Of a stretch of DNA of 64,000 bases, positions 22,077-33,567 are shown one piece after another. The notes below the pieces were generated by a model. It ran no database searches, was not told the DNA's origin, and was given only the letters and a program-made list of their open reading frames with translations. The stretch comes from Hymenopus coronatus (taxonomy: Eukaryota; Arthropoda; Insecta; Mantodea; Hymenopodidae). Location: NCBI GenBank assembly GCA_030762935.1, contig CM060896.1, forward strand, positions 9,409,001 through 9,473,000, given 5' to 3'. Numbering within the stretch: the stretch's first letter is position 1; every line of letters begins with the position of its first letter. The position numbers and the translations under genes were made by a program.

Positions 22077-22315
22077 TGCCTGCGTAGTGTGGTGGTAGCA
22101 TGTCTGCCTCACATTCAAAAGGTCACGAGTTCAAATCTCGCTTAGGGTGAGTTACCTGGATAAAGTTTTTTGGGGGTTTTCCCTTATCCTTAGAAGACAA
22201 ATGTCGAGTAACTTAAAGCTCCATGGACCCCGAGATCATTTGAGCATCATTTCACCAATTTCATACATCATCCGATATGACCAACCACGTTAAAGGACGT
22301 TAAGCTAAAAAAGAA
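22077..22315 (+). mobile_element. SINE-E copy, complete
   Basis: The tRNA-like head has TAGTGTGGTGGTAGC (A-box side) and GAGTTCAAATCTCG (B-box). The body has GAGAAGACAAATGTCGAG-like and CTCCATGGACCCCGAGATC segments. The end is AAAGGACGTTAAGCTAAAA. Confidence 0.85.
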
Positions 22316-22334
22316 AAAAGTGAAATTGACCACA

Positions 22335-22870
22335 TTTAATATTTTACACAGACAAGGCTTGGTTCCATCTTCATGGATATGTGTACACAAAATAATTGTT
22401 ATTGGAGCTCTGAGAAACCTAATATTGTTCATCAAATACTCCTTCATGACGAAAAAATTAGTGTATAGTATGCCATTAGCAGTGAAAGAGTTATAGGCTG
22501 AATTTTTTTTGAGTTAACAGTTGATGCCCATTCGTTAAAACAATTTTACTTGCTTTTTTTTTTTGTTTTAGAGAATTAACAGACAAGGGGCTTGATTTTG
22601 TCTTTTTTCAACAAGACTCTGCAACAGCACATGCAGCCAATCTTTCAATGAGAACAATTGAAGCCATACTTCAGGACAGAATTTTGTCCCCTGACCTAAC
22701 CCCCTGTGATTTCTATCTCTGGGGTAACTTAAAACATAAAGTGTGCAAGACAAACTCACACACTCTGGAAGAATTAAAACAAAATATCCGTCAGGAAATT
22801 GCCAGCATTTCTCAATGTGAACTACGGCGAGTGATAGATGGTTTCCTAAAGAGGTGTGTAACATTGGTAA
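22335..22870 (+). pseudogene. DDE transposase pseudogene (mariner/Tc1 superfamily)
   Basis: The plus strand reads YTDKAWFHLHGYVYTKNN with the first catalytic Asp, then NPIVHQ-like sequence and a stop. From 22572 it reads GLDFVFFQQDSATAHAA (second Asp) and SPDLTPCDFYLWGNLK (third acidic residue, Asp). LKQNIRQEIASISQ and VIDGFLKRC follow, the usual C-terminus of this arthropod family. Upstream N-terminal DNA-binding sequence is not seen; SINE-E abuts. Internal stops and a missing middle make it inactive. Confidence 0.8.
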
Positions 22871-23242
22871 GTAAAGTCTTTAAAAGTAGTTTTACAAATG
22901 TTGCATGGTTTCATCTACGCCTTGCTATGATAGCAGCAGACAGCAACGAACGCCAAGGATGCAGACAGGCAAATGTTCAGTTTTGAGAACACTTGGTGAA
23001 GCACAACTAAGGATGTCACTGTCGCTAATAACCCAAACATTTGCTATAATAAATAAATCTCCAAATGGCTTGTTTGTGGATTTTACTTCCAGCAACCTAG
23101 AAAAAACTGTTGAGAGGGGAACTCAATCATTTCTGTTTGACTGCTTCCTCCACTTTTGTCGCACCCTTCTCTTCCTTGCTGTGAACCAGCTGTTACTGTC
23201 ACTGCTGTCTTCAACATTTTCATCATGTTGCTGTTCTATGAG
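22871..23242. other. Non-repeat sequence with a short charged minus frame
   Basis: Minus-strand 23240-23125 reads EQQHDENVEDSSDSNSWF then ARKRRVRQKWRKQ and a stop. It looks protein-like but has no homologue I recognise and no clear splice sites. It could be a remnant exon. Confidence 0.25.
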
Positions 23243-24270
23243 GTCCAATCCAGAAAGTGACAGACGATTTGGCATAACTAAATAATAACAAAACTTATCA
23301 ACATAAAACTTTATTTATAAATTTACACTATTTTACTCTATTTCTAAACAAAATCGTCATTGCTATCAAGGTATTTATTGTCACGTGGTACACATGTTAT
23401 ACTCTTCCACCGCTAAAGATCTGAGCCAGATGTCACTGTCACTTTGAGGTCTTCATGGCTGGGAAATCTTTTCCATCCAAAAAGTCATGTACGGTGTCCA
23501 AAGTGAAACACTGGTTTTTCTTAATTCATTTGCTTTCAACTGCTCCATAACGATTGATGAACTTCCACTCCGGTCTTTATCGTACACGCTGTTATGTTCT
23601 TCCTTGATTACTCGTAAATTATGCGCCATTTCCTCACTCAAGACTTGTTTATAGCATTATCACTATACACTTGCGTTATTTGCCTATAAAATTTGATTGA
23701 CTGCATTTTGTGTATTCAAAACAACAAATAAGTTCTCTGACAGTAGAAAAACATAACATCGCCATTGAAAAACCGGTACCACATGACAATAAATACCTTG
23801 AGAGCAATGACAATTAAATTAATAAAAGGGTTAAATTTACACACATTTCATTTATTTATTGGGTAGGGCAATGTTTCACAGATCCTTGCCCACATCCTCA
23901 GCTGTTGAACCACTACTGCTGGAATCTTATGCTGTCGCACAGAAGAAACATAAAGCTTAAACAATCCAACAAATCTGCAGTTGCACACCATTTTTGGCAC
24001 TACAACCACGAAATTAACCCAGAGATAAAATTATTAAAAGAATTATCCAATCCATTTGAGTTAACAGCTTGAGAAAATATTTTTATCCTAAAACACTTAC
24101 ACACTGCCATGAATTTTGAACTTCCCCCATGGATTGCTTATTGAACCTCATCGCCATTCCACCAGATGGCAGCATAAACAGTATGACAGCATCAGATTCC
24201 AGTAGTGGTTCAACAGCTGAGGATGTGGGCAAAGGCTCACGAAACATTGTCCTACCCACTAAATAAGTAA

Positions 24271-25375
24271 GTAACATGTGTGTTTTACAAGTGTTTGAAA
24301 ATAAGGGTTTTGCTCGAGCCACATTCTGTGATCTAAGTAGAGCCTTTCACTGTGTAGAGCATGGAATACTTTTAAATAAACTATCTTATTATGGTCTGAA
24401 TAGTAACCGTATAAACATGTTTAAGTCTTTCCTTGAAAATCGCCAACAGTTAGTGTGCATTGGCAAAGAGAGATCAAACTTAATTAATATTAGGTTTGGT
24501 GTGCCTCAAGGGTCTGTGTTAGGGCCCCTTCTATTTATAGTAATGATAAATGATTTGCCATCTTTTGTAAATTCTCCAACAATATTGTCCCTGATAACGC
24601 CACTTTTCTAAATTAAAGTTCAGATTTAAACTCGCTTCAAACCTTAGCACAAAATACACTTTCTCAAGCTTCCTTATGGTTCAGAGCAATATACCGAATC
24701 ATTATGAAATAGAAGATTTAAATGTTTAGGTATTCTTGTTGATAGTAAATTGGCTTGGGAACCACATATAAAAAATATATCAGCAAGGATTTCTAGAGTT
24801 ATTTATTTGACCAGGAATCTAAAAAATCATATTTCAGATAACTGTGTGAGATCAGCATATTTATTATATCTTATGGAATTCTGCTATGGGGAAATAGTGG
24901 ACATGTACATGACATTTTATTGTTACAGAAAAACGTATTTAGATAATTAGTGACTCAGGTAATTAGACCATTGTAAACCATTATTTATTAGACTGCAGTG
25001 TTTGACAGTAGTTGACCTATAAGTACATCTGTCATATGTATTATAAGTACATATGTATTATTGTATGTTAGAAGTAATGTTTCAACATTAGCTGTTTGGG
25101 AGATGTGCACAACATTAATACCAGGAGTTGCACTTGTATATCAAAGATTAACCAAGTCACATGACTCTCATGTAGTTCTGGGATTCAACATGTATAACAA
25201 GATGGGTTGGGTCAAAAAGAATTACCTGTAAATATCTTTAAAGCTAGATTATATAAGCTACTAGTGAATAATCCTGTTTATATTGTTAATGAATTTCTTG
25301 AAACTAAAAATACTGTATTATAATTTGACGTTGTCTATTGCTGTACGAGTTGAATGACAATAAAATTATTTATTC
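24271..25375 (+). mobile_element. LINE reverse transcriptase fragment and 3' end
   Basis: The plus strand reads ATFCDLSRAFHCVEHGILL, YYGLNSNRINMFKSFLENR and FGVPQGSVLGPLLFIVMIND, then a decayed YADD box, WEPHIKNISARISRVIYL and a C-terminal scrap. The 3' end has ATGACAATAAAATTATTTATT. Domain order matches jockey/CR1-type RT. Stops and frameshifts occur throughout. Confidence 0.85.
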
Positions 25376-25390
25376 ACTATTTATTTATTT

Positions 25391-25622
25391 AATGGTTACC
25401 ATGCTAACTTCATATACACAAGGTAGCGGATTCAAACCCACTGGAGGACGATGGATTTTTTCGGGCAGCAAAGTAAAGTCCTTCGGAAGCAAAGTAAAAT
25501 CATTGAATGTAAAAAAACAAGTCTGATAGAGAGGCCTCCAAGCAAAATTAAGCGGTCTTTCACACTCAGTATAGAATGGGACGTTGAGAACCACGGTAAT
25601 TAAAGAGCATCCATAAATAAAA
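25391..25622 (+). mobile_element. SINE-A copy
   Basis: Head ATGGTTACCATGCTAACTTC and B-box GATTCAAACCC, a deleted middle, and the end AAAGAGCATCCATAAATAA. Confidence 0.8.
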
Positions 25623-25935
25623 GTACGTTTCATTTTCATTGCCCTTCCGCCAGACGGCAGCATTAGATTCCAGCAGTAGTAGTTCAACAGCTGAGGAGCA
25701 GGTAAATATCTGCAAAACATTGTCCTACCCAACAAATAAGTGAAATGTTTGTAAATTTAATCCTTTTATTAATTTGATTATGCCCTCACTCTAAGTAGCT
25801 TCACAACTTATATTACTTGTAATGACGATAACATTGAGAAATAGAGTAAGTTTGTAAATAAAGTTTTGTGTTGATAACTTTCGTTATTGTTTAATTATGC
25901 CAAATGGTCTGTCACTTTTTGGATGGCCCTCGTAT

Positions 25936-26565
25936 ATTATAGACACTTTCTCCACTTCTCAGCAGAAGCAGTTTGTGGCTTGTCTAATAGCACACTCTTT
26001 AATGTTATCTATCTCAATTCTCTTCTTTCTTGGTGCAGTTGGAGGTGTTTCCTTCCCTTCTTTCACTCATGTCATTGACAAAATATTTGCATTCACTATT
26101 TTATGATTTTCTTAAAATATTCTGCCACACTAACACTCTGCTTGACCCCTAAGAGGTCACCTGGAAACACATTAAAGATTCTGTTGATGTAGGAGTCACC
26201 ATAACGTTAAAGACAGTCGAAATGCTGTATCTTGCCAATGTTAAAGTTTCACCCAGGAATTATTTAACATAATGAGCTACATTTTTCAGCAATACCTTTC
26301 CTGTTGATTGATGAAAAATAGAATACTTCTGTTAATTAAGGGAAAAGGTATTATTTTCTTAAAATAAAGCTCTTAAAATTGTATTGAAAAATGATAGTTT
26401 TTAAATCTTAAAAAAATAACTAATCCATAAACACAAAATAAAGCACATTTAGGTACAGATGTGTGGTAAAAAAATTCAGCCCTTAGTGTCAATTAGTTTC
26501 TGAGATAATGGGTGTTTGTATATAAAAGTTTACTTCTTCAGAAACTGCTTTCAAGCATAATATTA
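25936..26565. other. Intronic sequence, no gene recognised
   Basis: A T/C-rich start, then AT-rich sequence; no coding or repeat signature I can name. Confidence 0.35.
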
Positions 26566-27437
26566 AAAAAAAAATCTGATGTGTTCCATTCACATGACTT
26601 TCTCTACATCTCTGTAACAAATTCTTATTAAAAAGCTTATGCTTCTATTTACTTCATGCTAATCGAGAAAAATTAGCAGAAATAGTCTTATTACTTGCTT
26701 CCTTGTAAGTAGAAGCAAAATAAAGGAATACCATAAGTTAAAGTGATAGTCAAAAGCTGGTTGCTATGTGACTGAAGTTCCTTTGTTTGTATGGACAGGA
26801 GGTGACAAATTCCTGTATGAGAAAAGTAAGTTTTTTAAAGCTGAAAAAAAAAACAAGGAATATTTCAAAAACAATCAACTCCACGAATAAAATGTATACA
26901 ACATAAATTGTGTGTTTTAATGTACTCTACATTTTTTGTGTGGTAAGGTTTTGTCCATCTCTTACGGTTTAGCAGTTATGCAAAATTCCGTAAAATTCAT
27001 CCAGAATAAAGTAGTCTTCAGAGGCTATACCCAGAAAATTCAAGATATACATTTTATTTTTCAGGTAAATATCTTTAATATATGATATTTTAATCAAAAT
27101 TGTTTTAAGTAATTTTTTAGAAAATCAAAATTTTCGATAGAAGTTCCATGTAAAGGGTATTTTGGGGTGGGGGAATTTTTCTCAAAATCTTCGTGTCGCA
27201 TCCCTGGAAGATACTAATCTTAAATACCATAGTCACAGGGTTTTATAAGATTTGACTAATGCTTTAGCCTGTGCATTCTCTTATTTTTGTTCTACTTAAA
27301 AAGAAGTAAGTAATTTCTAGTAATTTTTATCTTGATTAGCATGATGGAGATAAAAGAATCATCTTATTAAGAAAATGTTGTTTGTGAAACAGCTAGAAAA
27401 AGTCATACAAATGGAACATGTCAGATTTTTGAGACTA
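26566..27437 (-). repeat. H repeat, reverse, fused to a forward 3' scrap
   Basis: Reverse modules from AAAATCTGATGTGTTCCATT run to the ATACTAATCTTAAATACCAT core at about 27232. A forward fragment (TTTTATAAGATTTGACTAAT to GGAACATGTCAGATTTT) follows directly to 27437. The palindromic end is deleted. Confidence 0.75.
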
Positions 27438-28049
27438 TTTTGTTTGTTGTACGTGTCTACAAAACAAACCGTAGCAACATGAAATTATGGTTAGGAAAAT
27501 ATACGTATACGCAGATAGGAGTGAATAACCAAGTGATTCATGGGCTGCCAAGCTTTATTTAATAAAATAATAAAAAACTTAATATGTTGAATCAGAATGA
27601 AGAGTAAATATGATCAGGCAGAATGAATCAGTACTACCATAGAAAAAAAAAACAATAAAACAAAAAACCAAAACTGAAGCTTGATGCAAACACATGATAA
27701 ACTACATTACTAACTTTACAGGAGATATTCCATGTTTTTTTGCCATATTAGTTGTATTTGAATTATTTTTGCGTTAGGTGCTGAGCAGCATTGACCGCCT
27801 TTTCTTTTACTATTGCTCTTTATAATAGCAGTAAAGGTTCAAGAGTCAACAAATATTCTAACTTGTACAGTGTATAATATAACATTGAGTAGCTAAAATA
27901 CACAATTAATAACATTAACACAATGTATGTTACAAAGTTTGTAACTTCAACAACATAGCTGTTTACTCAGTCCAAGGATGGCAGAATTCGCAAATGCACA
28001 CCGAATTTAGGCGTATGGATTACAGCGGAGTTTCCTTTCTGTGTACTCT
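27438..28049. other. Intronic AT-rich sequence
   Basis: No gene recognised. A-rich runs occur at 27640-27680. Confidence 0.35.
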
Positions 28050-28183
28050 CTATTCTGTGACCTGGAGAAAAGCCACCCCTGTGCCGCTTTGTCCACCACA
28101 AATACATGTGGCACTTGGGATCAAACCTGGGATGTCTAGCTGAGAGGCCAGTGATCTAACCACTCAGCCACAGCACGGCCACA
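28050..28183 (-). mobile_element. SINE-B copy, head and mid-body
   Basis: The minus strand has a tRNA-like head (GGCTGAGTGGTTAGATCACT), B-box GGTTTGATCCC, and CACATGTATTTGTGGTGGACA. The tail is eroded. Confidence 0.7.
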
Positions 28184-28187
28184 AAAA

Positions 28188-28686
28188 AAAAGTCTGTTTA
28201 ATACCAAGCTTGGTATTTAAGTTAAGTATCTTCCAGGGACACAACAAGAGATTTTCAAGAAAATCCCCTCACCACAAATTCTTTACATGGAAAAATTGTT
28301 CCATAACTTGTAAATCGTAAGAGATAGTCAAAAACTTACTACACAAAAAATGTAGATCCTATTAAAACACACAATTTATGTCATATAATTTTGTTTTATA
28401 GATCTGATCATTTTATTTGTTTCACTTTTAAATTACTTAGAACTTTTCACATACAGGAATTTATGAACTTGGCAATGTATAAAGACGGATTTCATTCACT
28501 TGGCAACCAACCTTTAATGTTACTTTGTCCTAGTGTTTTCCCTTATTTCCCTTCTACTTACAAGAAAGCATGTCTCCTAATGTTTATCTTGATTAGCATG
28601 AAGTAGATTGAAGAATACACTTATTGACAATAATTTGTTGCAGAGATGTAGAGAAAGTCACATGAATAGAACACATCAGATTTTTT
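28188..28686 (+). repeat. H repeat, forward, deleted
   Basis: It starts in the AAGTCTGTTTAATACC core, lacks the middle, and ends AACACATCAGATTTTTT. It lies 64 bases from the CC2D2A exon donor at 28750. Confidence 0.75.
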
Positions 28687-28749
28687 AAACTTATTTTACT
28701 ATCTTAATATAATAAATAATCGAGATTGTTGAGATAAAAAAGCAAATAC

Positions 28750-28870
28750 CTTCTTCGAGTTGAGCAATGGCAGGGGATGGTTCCTCCTCTGGCTGTTGAG
28801 CTGCTTCTTCGTCAGGTTCATCGTCGTGTAGCTGCGTAAAGAAGTTGTATGCTTCTTCAGAGTCCAGCTG
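28750..28870 (-). CDS. CC2D2A: CC2D2A exon with SEEAYNFF motif
   Basis: A 121-nt exon, the most 5' one recognised. The acceptor GTATTTCAG ends at 28871 (a second in-frame AG lies 3 bases on) and the donor GAAG|GTATTT is at 28750/28749. It encodes QLDSEEAYNFFTQLHDDEPD, a Glu/Gln-rich stretch, and PSPAIAQLEE. The human protein, from memory, has SAEEAYNFFTFNFDPEPEG followed by an acidic region, so this is the conserved AYNFF box. It ends in phase 1, matching the acceptor at 19425. The exon or exons encoding the N-terminus must lie at higher coordinates but were not recognised. Confidence 0.88.
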
Positions 28871-29019
28871 CTGAAATACAAGTCAACATTTTAAACATGC
28901 TCAAAACCTAAACTTGCCACTTGAACCACTAATACAGAGCAATGTCTTTATTAACCATAATACTGTACACTACATTCTTACATTTTTCTTATACCTTTCT
29001 GAGACTTGCTATTTTTACT

Positions 29020-29306
29020 TTCGTTGCCCTCCGTGGTGTAATGGTTACCATGCTGACTTCATATACCCAAGGTCGCGGGTTCAAACCCGGCGGAGGACGA
29101 TGGATTTTTTCGGGTGTAAAAATCTTTAGCATGGCTTCCTTCGGAAGGAAAGTAAAGCCGTTGGTCCCGTGTCGTAGATTTACGGCACGTAAAAGAACCT
29201 CAAGCCTGATTGAGAGCCCTCTGAGCAAAATTAAGTGACCTTTCATGCCCAATATATAGAATGGGACGCTGAGAACCACAGCAGTTAAAGAGCGTCCATA
29301 AATAAC
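29020..29306 (+). mobile_element. SINE-A copy, complete, best preserved
   Basis: Head GCCCTCCGTGGTGTAATGG (A-box), B-box GGGTTCAAACCC, a body with CTTTAGCATGGCTTCCTTCG and CCTCAAGCCTGATTGAGAG, and the end AAAGAGCGTCCATAAATAA. It is useful as a family reference; the tRNA-like part has mismatches that argue against a working tRNA. Confidence 0.92.
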
Positions 29307-29329
29307 ACACCATTTACATTTTTTTTTAT

Positions 29330-30222
29330 TTTTACTTTCTCTATGCGTGTGATGTACGTAGTGTATAGAGAAGGTATTGCACTCCAACAAAAAATTTGAT
29401 ACCAAGATTTCACCGGAAATATATGTTTTAGGGTCCCCTGTATCCAAAAAAAGTATTTTCTGAAAAAGGTACGTGTGTGTGTGTGTGTGTGTGTCTGTGA
29501 ACACGATAACTCAAAAACGAAAAGTCGGTAAAATACCAAACTTGGTATTTAAGTTTAGTATCTTCCAGGGATGCGACACGAAGATTTTGAGAAAAATCCC
29601 CCCCACCCACAACTGCCCTTTACGTGGAACTTTTTTCAAAAATTTTGATTTTCTCAAAAATGGCTGTAATGATTTTGATTAAAATTTTGTATATTAAAGA
29701 TATTTACCTGACAAATAAAATGTATATCTTGAATTTTCTGGGAATAGCCTCTGAAGAGTACTTTATTCTGGATGAATTTTACGGAATTTTGCATAACTGC
29801 TAAACCGTAAGAGATGGACAAAAACTTAATACACGAAAAATGTAATGCACATTAAAACACACAATTTACGTTATATACATTTCTTTCGTGGAGTTCAATG
29901 TTTTTGAGACATTCCTTGTTTTTGGTTTCTGCTTTGAAAAACATACTTTTCTCATACAGGAATTTGTCAACTGCTGTCCATACAAACAAAGCAACTTCAG
30001 TGACTTAGCAACCAGCTTTTGACTATCACTTTAACCTATGGTACTCCCTTATTTCGCTTCTACTTACAAGGAAGCAAGTAAAAAGACTATTTCTGCTAAT
30101 TTTTTTTTTTTATTTTAATAATTTATTCTGATTAGCATGAACTAAATACAAGTATAGGCTTTTAAACAATTATTTGTTGCTGAGATGTAGATAAAGTCAT
30201 GTGAATGGTACACATCAGATTT
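29330..30222 (+). repeat. H repeat, forward, full length
   Basis: From TTTACTTTCTCTATGCGTG to GGTACACATCAGATTTT, with (TG)n at 29471-29492. It is directly followed by a second forward copy, head to tail. Confidence 0.9.
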
Positions 30223-30224
30223 TG

Positions 30225-31062
30225 ATTACTTTCTCTCCATGTATATAGTATATAGAGAAGGTATTGTATTGCACCCAAAATTTCCATACCGAGATTTCAC
30301 CGGAACACATGTTTTGAAACCCCTGAATCCAGAAAAAAAAGCATTTTTAGAAAAATGTCTGCATGTCAGTGTATGTGTACGGGGGGAGGGGGGGTACCTA
30401 ACTTGGTATTTAAGTTCAGTATCTTTCAAGGATGCGACACAAAGATTTTCATGAAAAGGCCCCCACTCCAAACTACTCTTTACATGGAAAATAGTTTGAA
30501 AATGTTCATTTTCTTAAAAATGGGTCTCACGATTTTGATTAAAATACAGCATATTACAGCTATTCATAACACAAATAAAATGTATATTGTGAATTTTATG
30601 GGAATATCCTCTAAAGAACACTGGTTGATTTTTGCAGAATTTTGTATAATGGTTAAACCATAACACACAAAAAATGTAGATCTCATTAAAATACACATTT
30701 ATGTCATATACATTTTTGCTGTATAGTTGACCATTTCCAAGATATTCCTTGTTATTTGTTTCCATTTTAAAATACTTTCTCTAACAGGAAGTGTCCGTTT
30801 TTCTTTTGTTCTACTCCTGGCCAAACAAAGAAGCAATTTGCAATGACAATTGCATAACAACAGCTTTTAAAACATTTGACTATCACTTTAGCATAGCGCA
30901 TTCCATTAGTTCCCTTCTACTTATAAGGAACTAAATAATAAGAACATTCTGCTAAAGTTTATTTCGATTAGCATTGTGTAGAAAGAAGAATAATCTTTTG
31001 TAAGAAGTTTGTTTGTAGAGCAGCTAGAGAAAGTCATGTGAATGTAACACATCATTTTTTTA
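30225..31062 (+). repeat. H repeat, forward, full length, tandem with previous
   Basis: From TTACTTTCTCTCCATGTATA to TGTAACACATCATTTTTT. Its 3' half (CTATTCCTGGCC-like and CAATGACAATTGCATAAC) belongs to a different subfamily from the copy before it, so this is not a simple duplication of its neighbour. Confidence 0.88.
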
Positions 31063-31129
31063 AATTTTGTAAGTCTTATTCCTATATTTATCCTTATATC
31101 ATACACTTCTAAATTAACAGAAAAAGGTT

Positions 31130-31258
31130 TTCATGAAAATTCCTCCATGCTCCATTCACATGAACTTTCTCTATATCTCTGTAACAAATTATTGTTAATA
31201 AGCTTATTCTTTTTATGTAATGCTAAAACATTAGCAGAAACGTCTTATTGGTTCCTAT
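31130..31258 (-). repeat. H repeat, reverse, end fragment
   Basis: It covers CCATGCTCCATTCACATG and ACTTTCTCTATATC to TCTTATTGGTTCC, then a full reverse copy begins. Confidence 0.7.
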
Positions 31259-31261
31259 AAG

Positions 31262-32270
31262 AAAAATCTGATGTGTTACACTCACATGACTTTCTCTAGC
31301 TGCTCTACTAACCTCCTACAAAAGATTATTCTTATTTGTACACAAAGCTAATCAAGATAAATGTTAGCAGAATGTTCTTATTACTTAGTTCCTTATAAGT
31401 AGTAGGGAATGCGCTATGCTAAAGTGATAGTCAAATGTTTTAAAAGCTATCGTTATGCGATTGTCATTGCAAATCACTTCTTTGCTTGAACAGGAATAGA
31501 ACAAAAGAAAAATGGACACTTCCTGTCTGAGAAAAGTTTAAGTACTTCACAATTGAAACCAATAACAAGGAATATCTCGGAAATGGTTACCTCCACAACA
31601 AAAACGTAAAGGACATAAATTGTGTGTTTTGTCATACATTTTTTGTGTAGTGAGTTTTTTTCTATCTCTTACGGTTTAGCAGTTAAGCAAAACTCGGCAA
31701 AATTCATCCAGAATAAAGAGGTCTCTGGAGGCTACTCCCAAAAAATTCGAGATATACTTCTTATTTCGGACATAAATAGCTTTAATATACAGGCTTTTAA
31801 TCAAAATCGTCAGAGGCATTTTTAAGAAAATCAAAATTTTCGAAATTTTTTCCATGTAAAGGGTAGTTTGTGGTGGGGGAATTTTTTTTTTTTTTTTTGA
31901 AAATCTTCATGTCGCATCCTTAGAAGATACTAAACCTAAATACCAAGTTTGGTATTTAACAGTCTTTACGTTTTGCGGCTAAGCTGTCCACACACACATA
32001 CACACAGACGGGGCCGCGCTGTGGCCGAGTGATCAGACCACTCGCCTCTCACCTAGACGGCCCGGGTTCGATCCTAAGCGACCACATGTGAGATTTGTGG
32101 TGAACAAAGCGGCGCTGGGGCGGGTTTTCTCCGAGTTCTCCGGTTTCCCCCGCCATCGCATTCCACCGGTGCTCCATCTTCATTCATGTATCATTAGTGT
32201 CACCGCCTGCGGTGCCGTAAGTAACTAAAGCGGGCGTTAAACACTACCCAAAACACACACACACGGACCT
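31262..32270 (-). repeat. H repeat, reverse, with SINE-B inside the CA core
   Basis: From AAATCTGATGTGTTACACTC to a CA-rich core at about 31995-32007. SINE-B intervenes, and ACACACACACACGGACC resumes at 32255-32270. The palindromic end is replaced by the forward copy that follows. Confidence 0.82.
32008..32250 (+). mobile_element. SINE-B copy, complete
   Basis: Head CGCGCTGTGGCCGAGTGATC, B-box GGGTTCGATCC, a GTGAGATTTGTGGTGAACAA body, and the end AAGCGGGCGTTAAACACTA. It sits within the CA-rich core of an H copy. Confidence 0.9.
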
Positions 32271-32271
32271 T

Positions 32272-32413
32272 TTTTACTTTCTCTGCACGTACTATCTACA
32301 TAGCGTATAGAGGAATTATTGTATTCCACCCAAAAATTCGATACTGGGATTTCACCGGAAAGAAATGTTTTAGGGCCCCCTGAATACAAAAAAAAACATT
32401 TTTACAAAAAGGC

Positions 32414-32463
<50 letters not shown>

Positions 32464-33428
32464 CCAAGGTCGCGGGTTCATGGACGTTTTCGGGTGTAAA
32501 AATCTTTAGCATGGCTTCCTTCGGAAGGGAAGTAAAGCCGTGGGTCCCGTGTCGATTTACGGCACGTAAAAGAACCTCAAGCCTGATAGAGAGGCATCTG
32601 AACAAAATTAAGCGGTCTTTCACGCCCAGTATAAAATGGGACGCTGAGAACCACAGCAGTTAAAGAGCGTCCATAAATAACGCGCCATTTCCTTTTCTGT
32701 CTGTGTGTGTGTCTGTGGACAGATAGCTCAAAAACGAAAAGACCGTTGAATACCAAACTTGGTATTTAAGTTTCGTATCTTCCAAGGATGCGACACCAAG
32801 ATTAAAAAAAAAAAAAAAAAAAAACACCCACCCACAACTACCCTTTACATGGAACTTTTTTCGAAATTTTTTATTTTCTTAAAAATGGATCCAACAATTT
32901 TGATTAAAATATCGTATATTAAAGATAATTACCTGACAAATAAAATAGATATATATCTTGAATTTTCTAGGATTAGCCTCTGAAGACTACTTTATTCTGG
33001 ATCAATTTTACGGAATTTTGCATAACTGCTAAACCGTAAGAGATGGACAACAACTTACCACACAAAAAATGGAGAGTACGTTAAAACACACACTTTATGT
33101 TATATATTTCTTTTTCGTGGAGTTATTCGTTTTTTAGATATTCCTTGTTTTTGGTTTCAGCTTTGAAAAACTACTTTTCTCATACAGGGATTTGTCAACT
33201 CTTGTCCAAAGAAAAAAAGGAACTTTCGTCACATAGCAACCAGCTTTTGACTTCACTTTAACCTATGGTACTCGCTTATTTCGCTTCTACTTACAAGGAA
33301 GCAAGTAATAAGACTATTTCTGCTAATTTTTTCTCGACGAGCATGAAGTAAGTAGAAGCATAAGCTTTTTAACAATAATTTGTTAGAGATGTAGAGAAAG
33401 TCATGTGAATGGAACACATCAGATTTTT
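32272..33428 (+). repeat. H repeat, forward, with SINE-A inside
   Basis: From TTTACTTTCTCTGCACGTAC to GAACACATCAGATTTTT. A (TG) run of about 24 units at 32414-32461 is followed by SINE-A. H resumes at about 32685 with another TG/CTGTG core. A run of about 20 A lies near 32804-32823. Confidence 0.88.
32462..32684 (+). mobile_element. SINE-A copy, headless, at a TG run
   Basis: It begins CCCAAGGTCGCGGGTTCATG (partial B-box side), continues with the CTTTAGCATGGCTTCCTTCG body, and ends AAAGAGCGTCCATAAATAA. The A-box half is missing where the TG microsatellite meets it. Confidence 0.88.
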
Positions 33429-33429
33429 T

Positions 33430-33566
33430 AAAAATGCTTTCTTCGGACTCAGGGGATCCCAAAACATATATTTCCGGTGAAATCTCGGTATCGAATTTTT
33501 GGGTGCATTACAATATTTTCTCTATCCCTATGTACATTGTACATATGGGGCTAGAGAAAGTAAAAA
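33430..33566 (-). repeat. H repeat, reverse, terminal module only
   Basis: An isolated module of about 135 bp: TTCGGACTCAGGGGATCCC, ATTTCCGGTGAAATCTCG, TTTTTGGGTGCATTACAATA, then the palindromic end TATGTACATTGTACATATG and AGAGAAAGTAAAAA. It directly follows a forward copy. Confidence 0.8.
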
Positions 33567-33567
33567 G

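Larger units (their letters stand above)
23815..25785. mobile_element. Nested element with ~130-bp inverted arms
   Basis: The left arm 23815-23945 and the right arm 25655-25785 are inverted repeats (GTTCAACAGCTGAGGA and CATTGTCCTACCCA modules). A third arm copy lies at about 24165-24270. Between them sit LINE and SINE-A insertions. The simplest reading is a palindromic DNA element of about 425 bp, enlarged by later insertions and an arm duplication. Confidence 0.55.
23243..25935. mobile_element. MITE-1 second copy, split by a nested insertion
   Basis: The left end TGAGGTCCAATCCAGAAAGT at 23243 and the right end with CACTTTTTGGATGGCCCTCG at about 25932 are inverted repeats, flanked by TA on both sides. 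The left part (to about 23815) and right part (from about 25820) correspond to the uninterrupted copy at 14508-15186. Confidence 0.8.

Noticed and set aside
23453..23641. 62-residue minus frame in MITE-1 as a gene
   Set aside because: The same region in the copy at 14508-15186 is broken, and no transposase motif is present.
29020..29095. Functional tRNA gene
   Set aside because: A- and B-boxes are present, but the acceptor arms mispair and the same head plus body recurs at several places; it is a SINE head. The same holds for 32008, 39006, 48343 and 58787.
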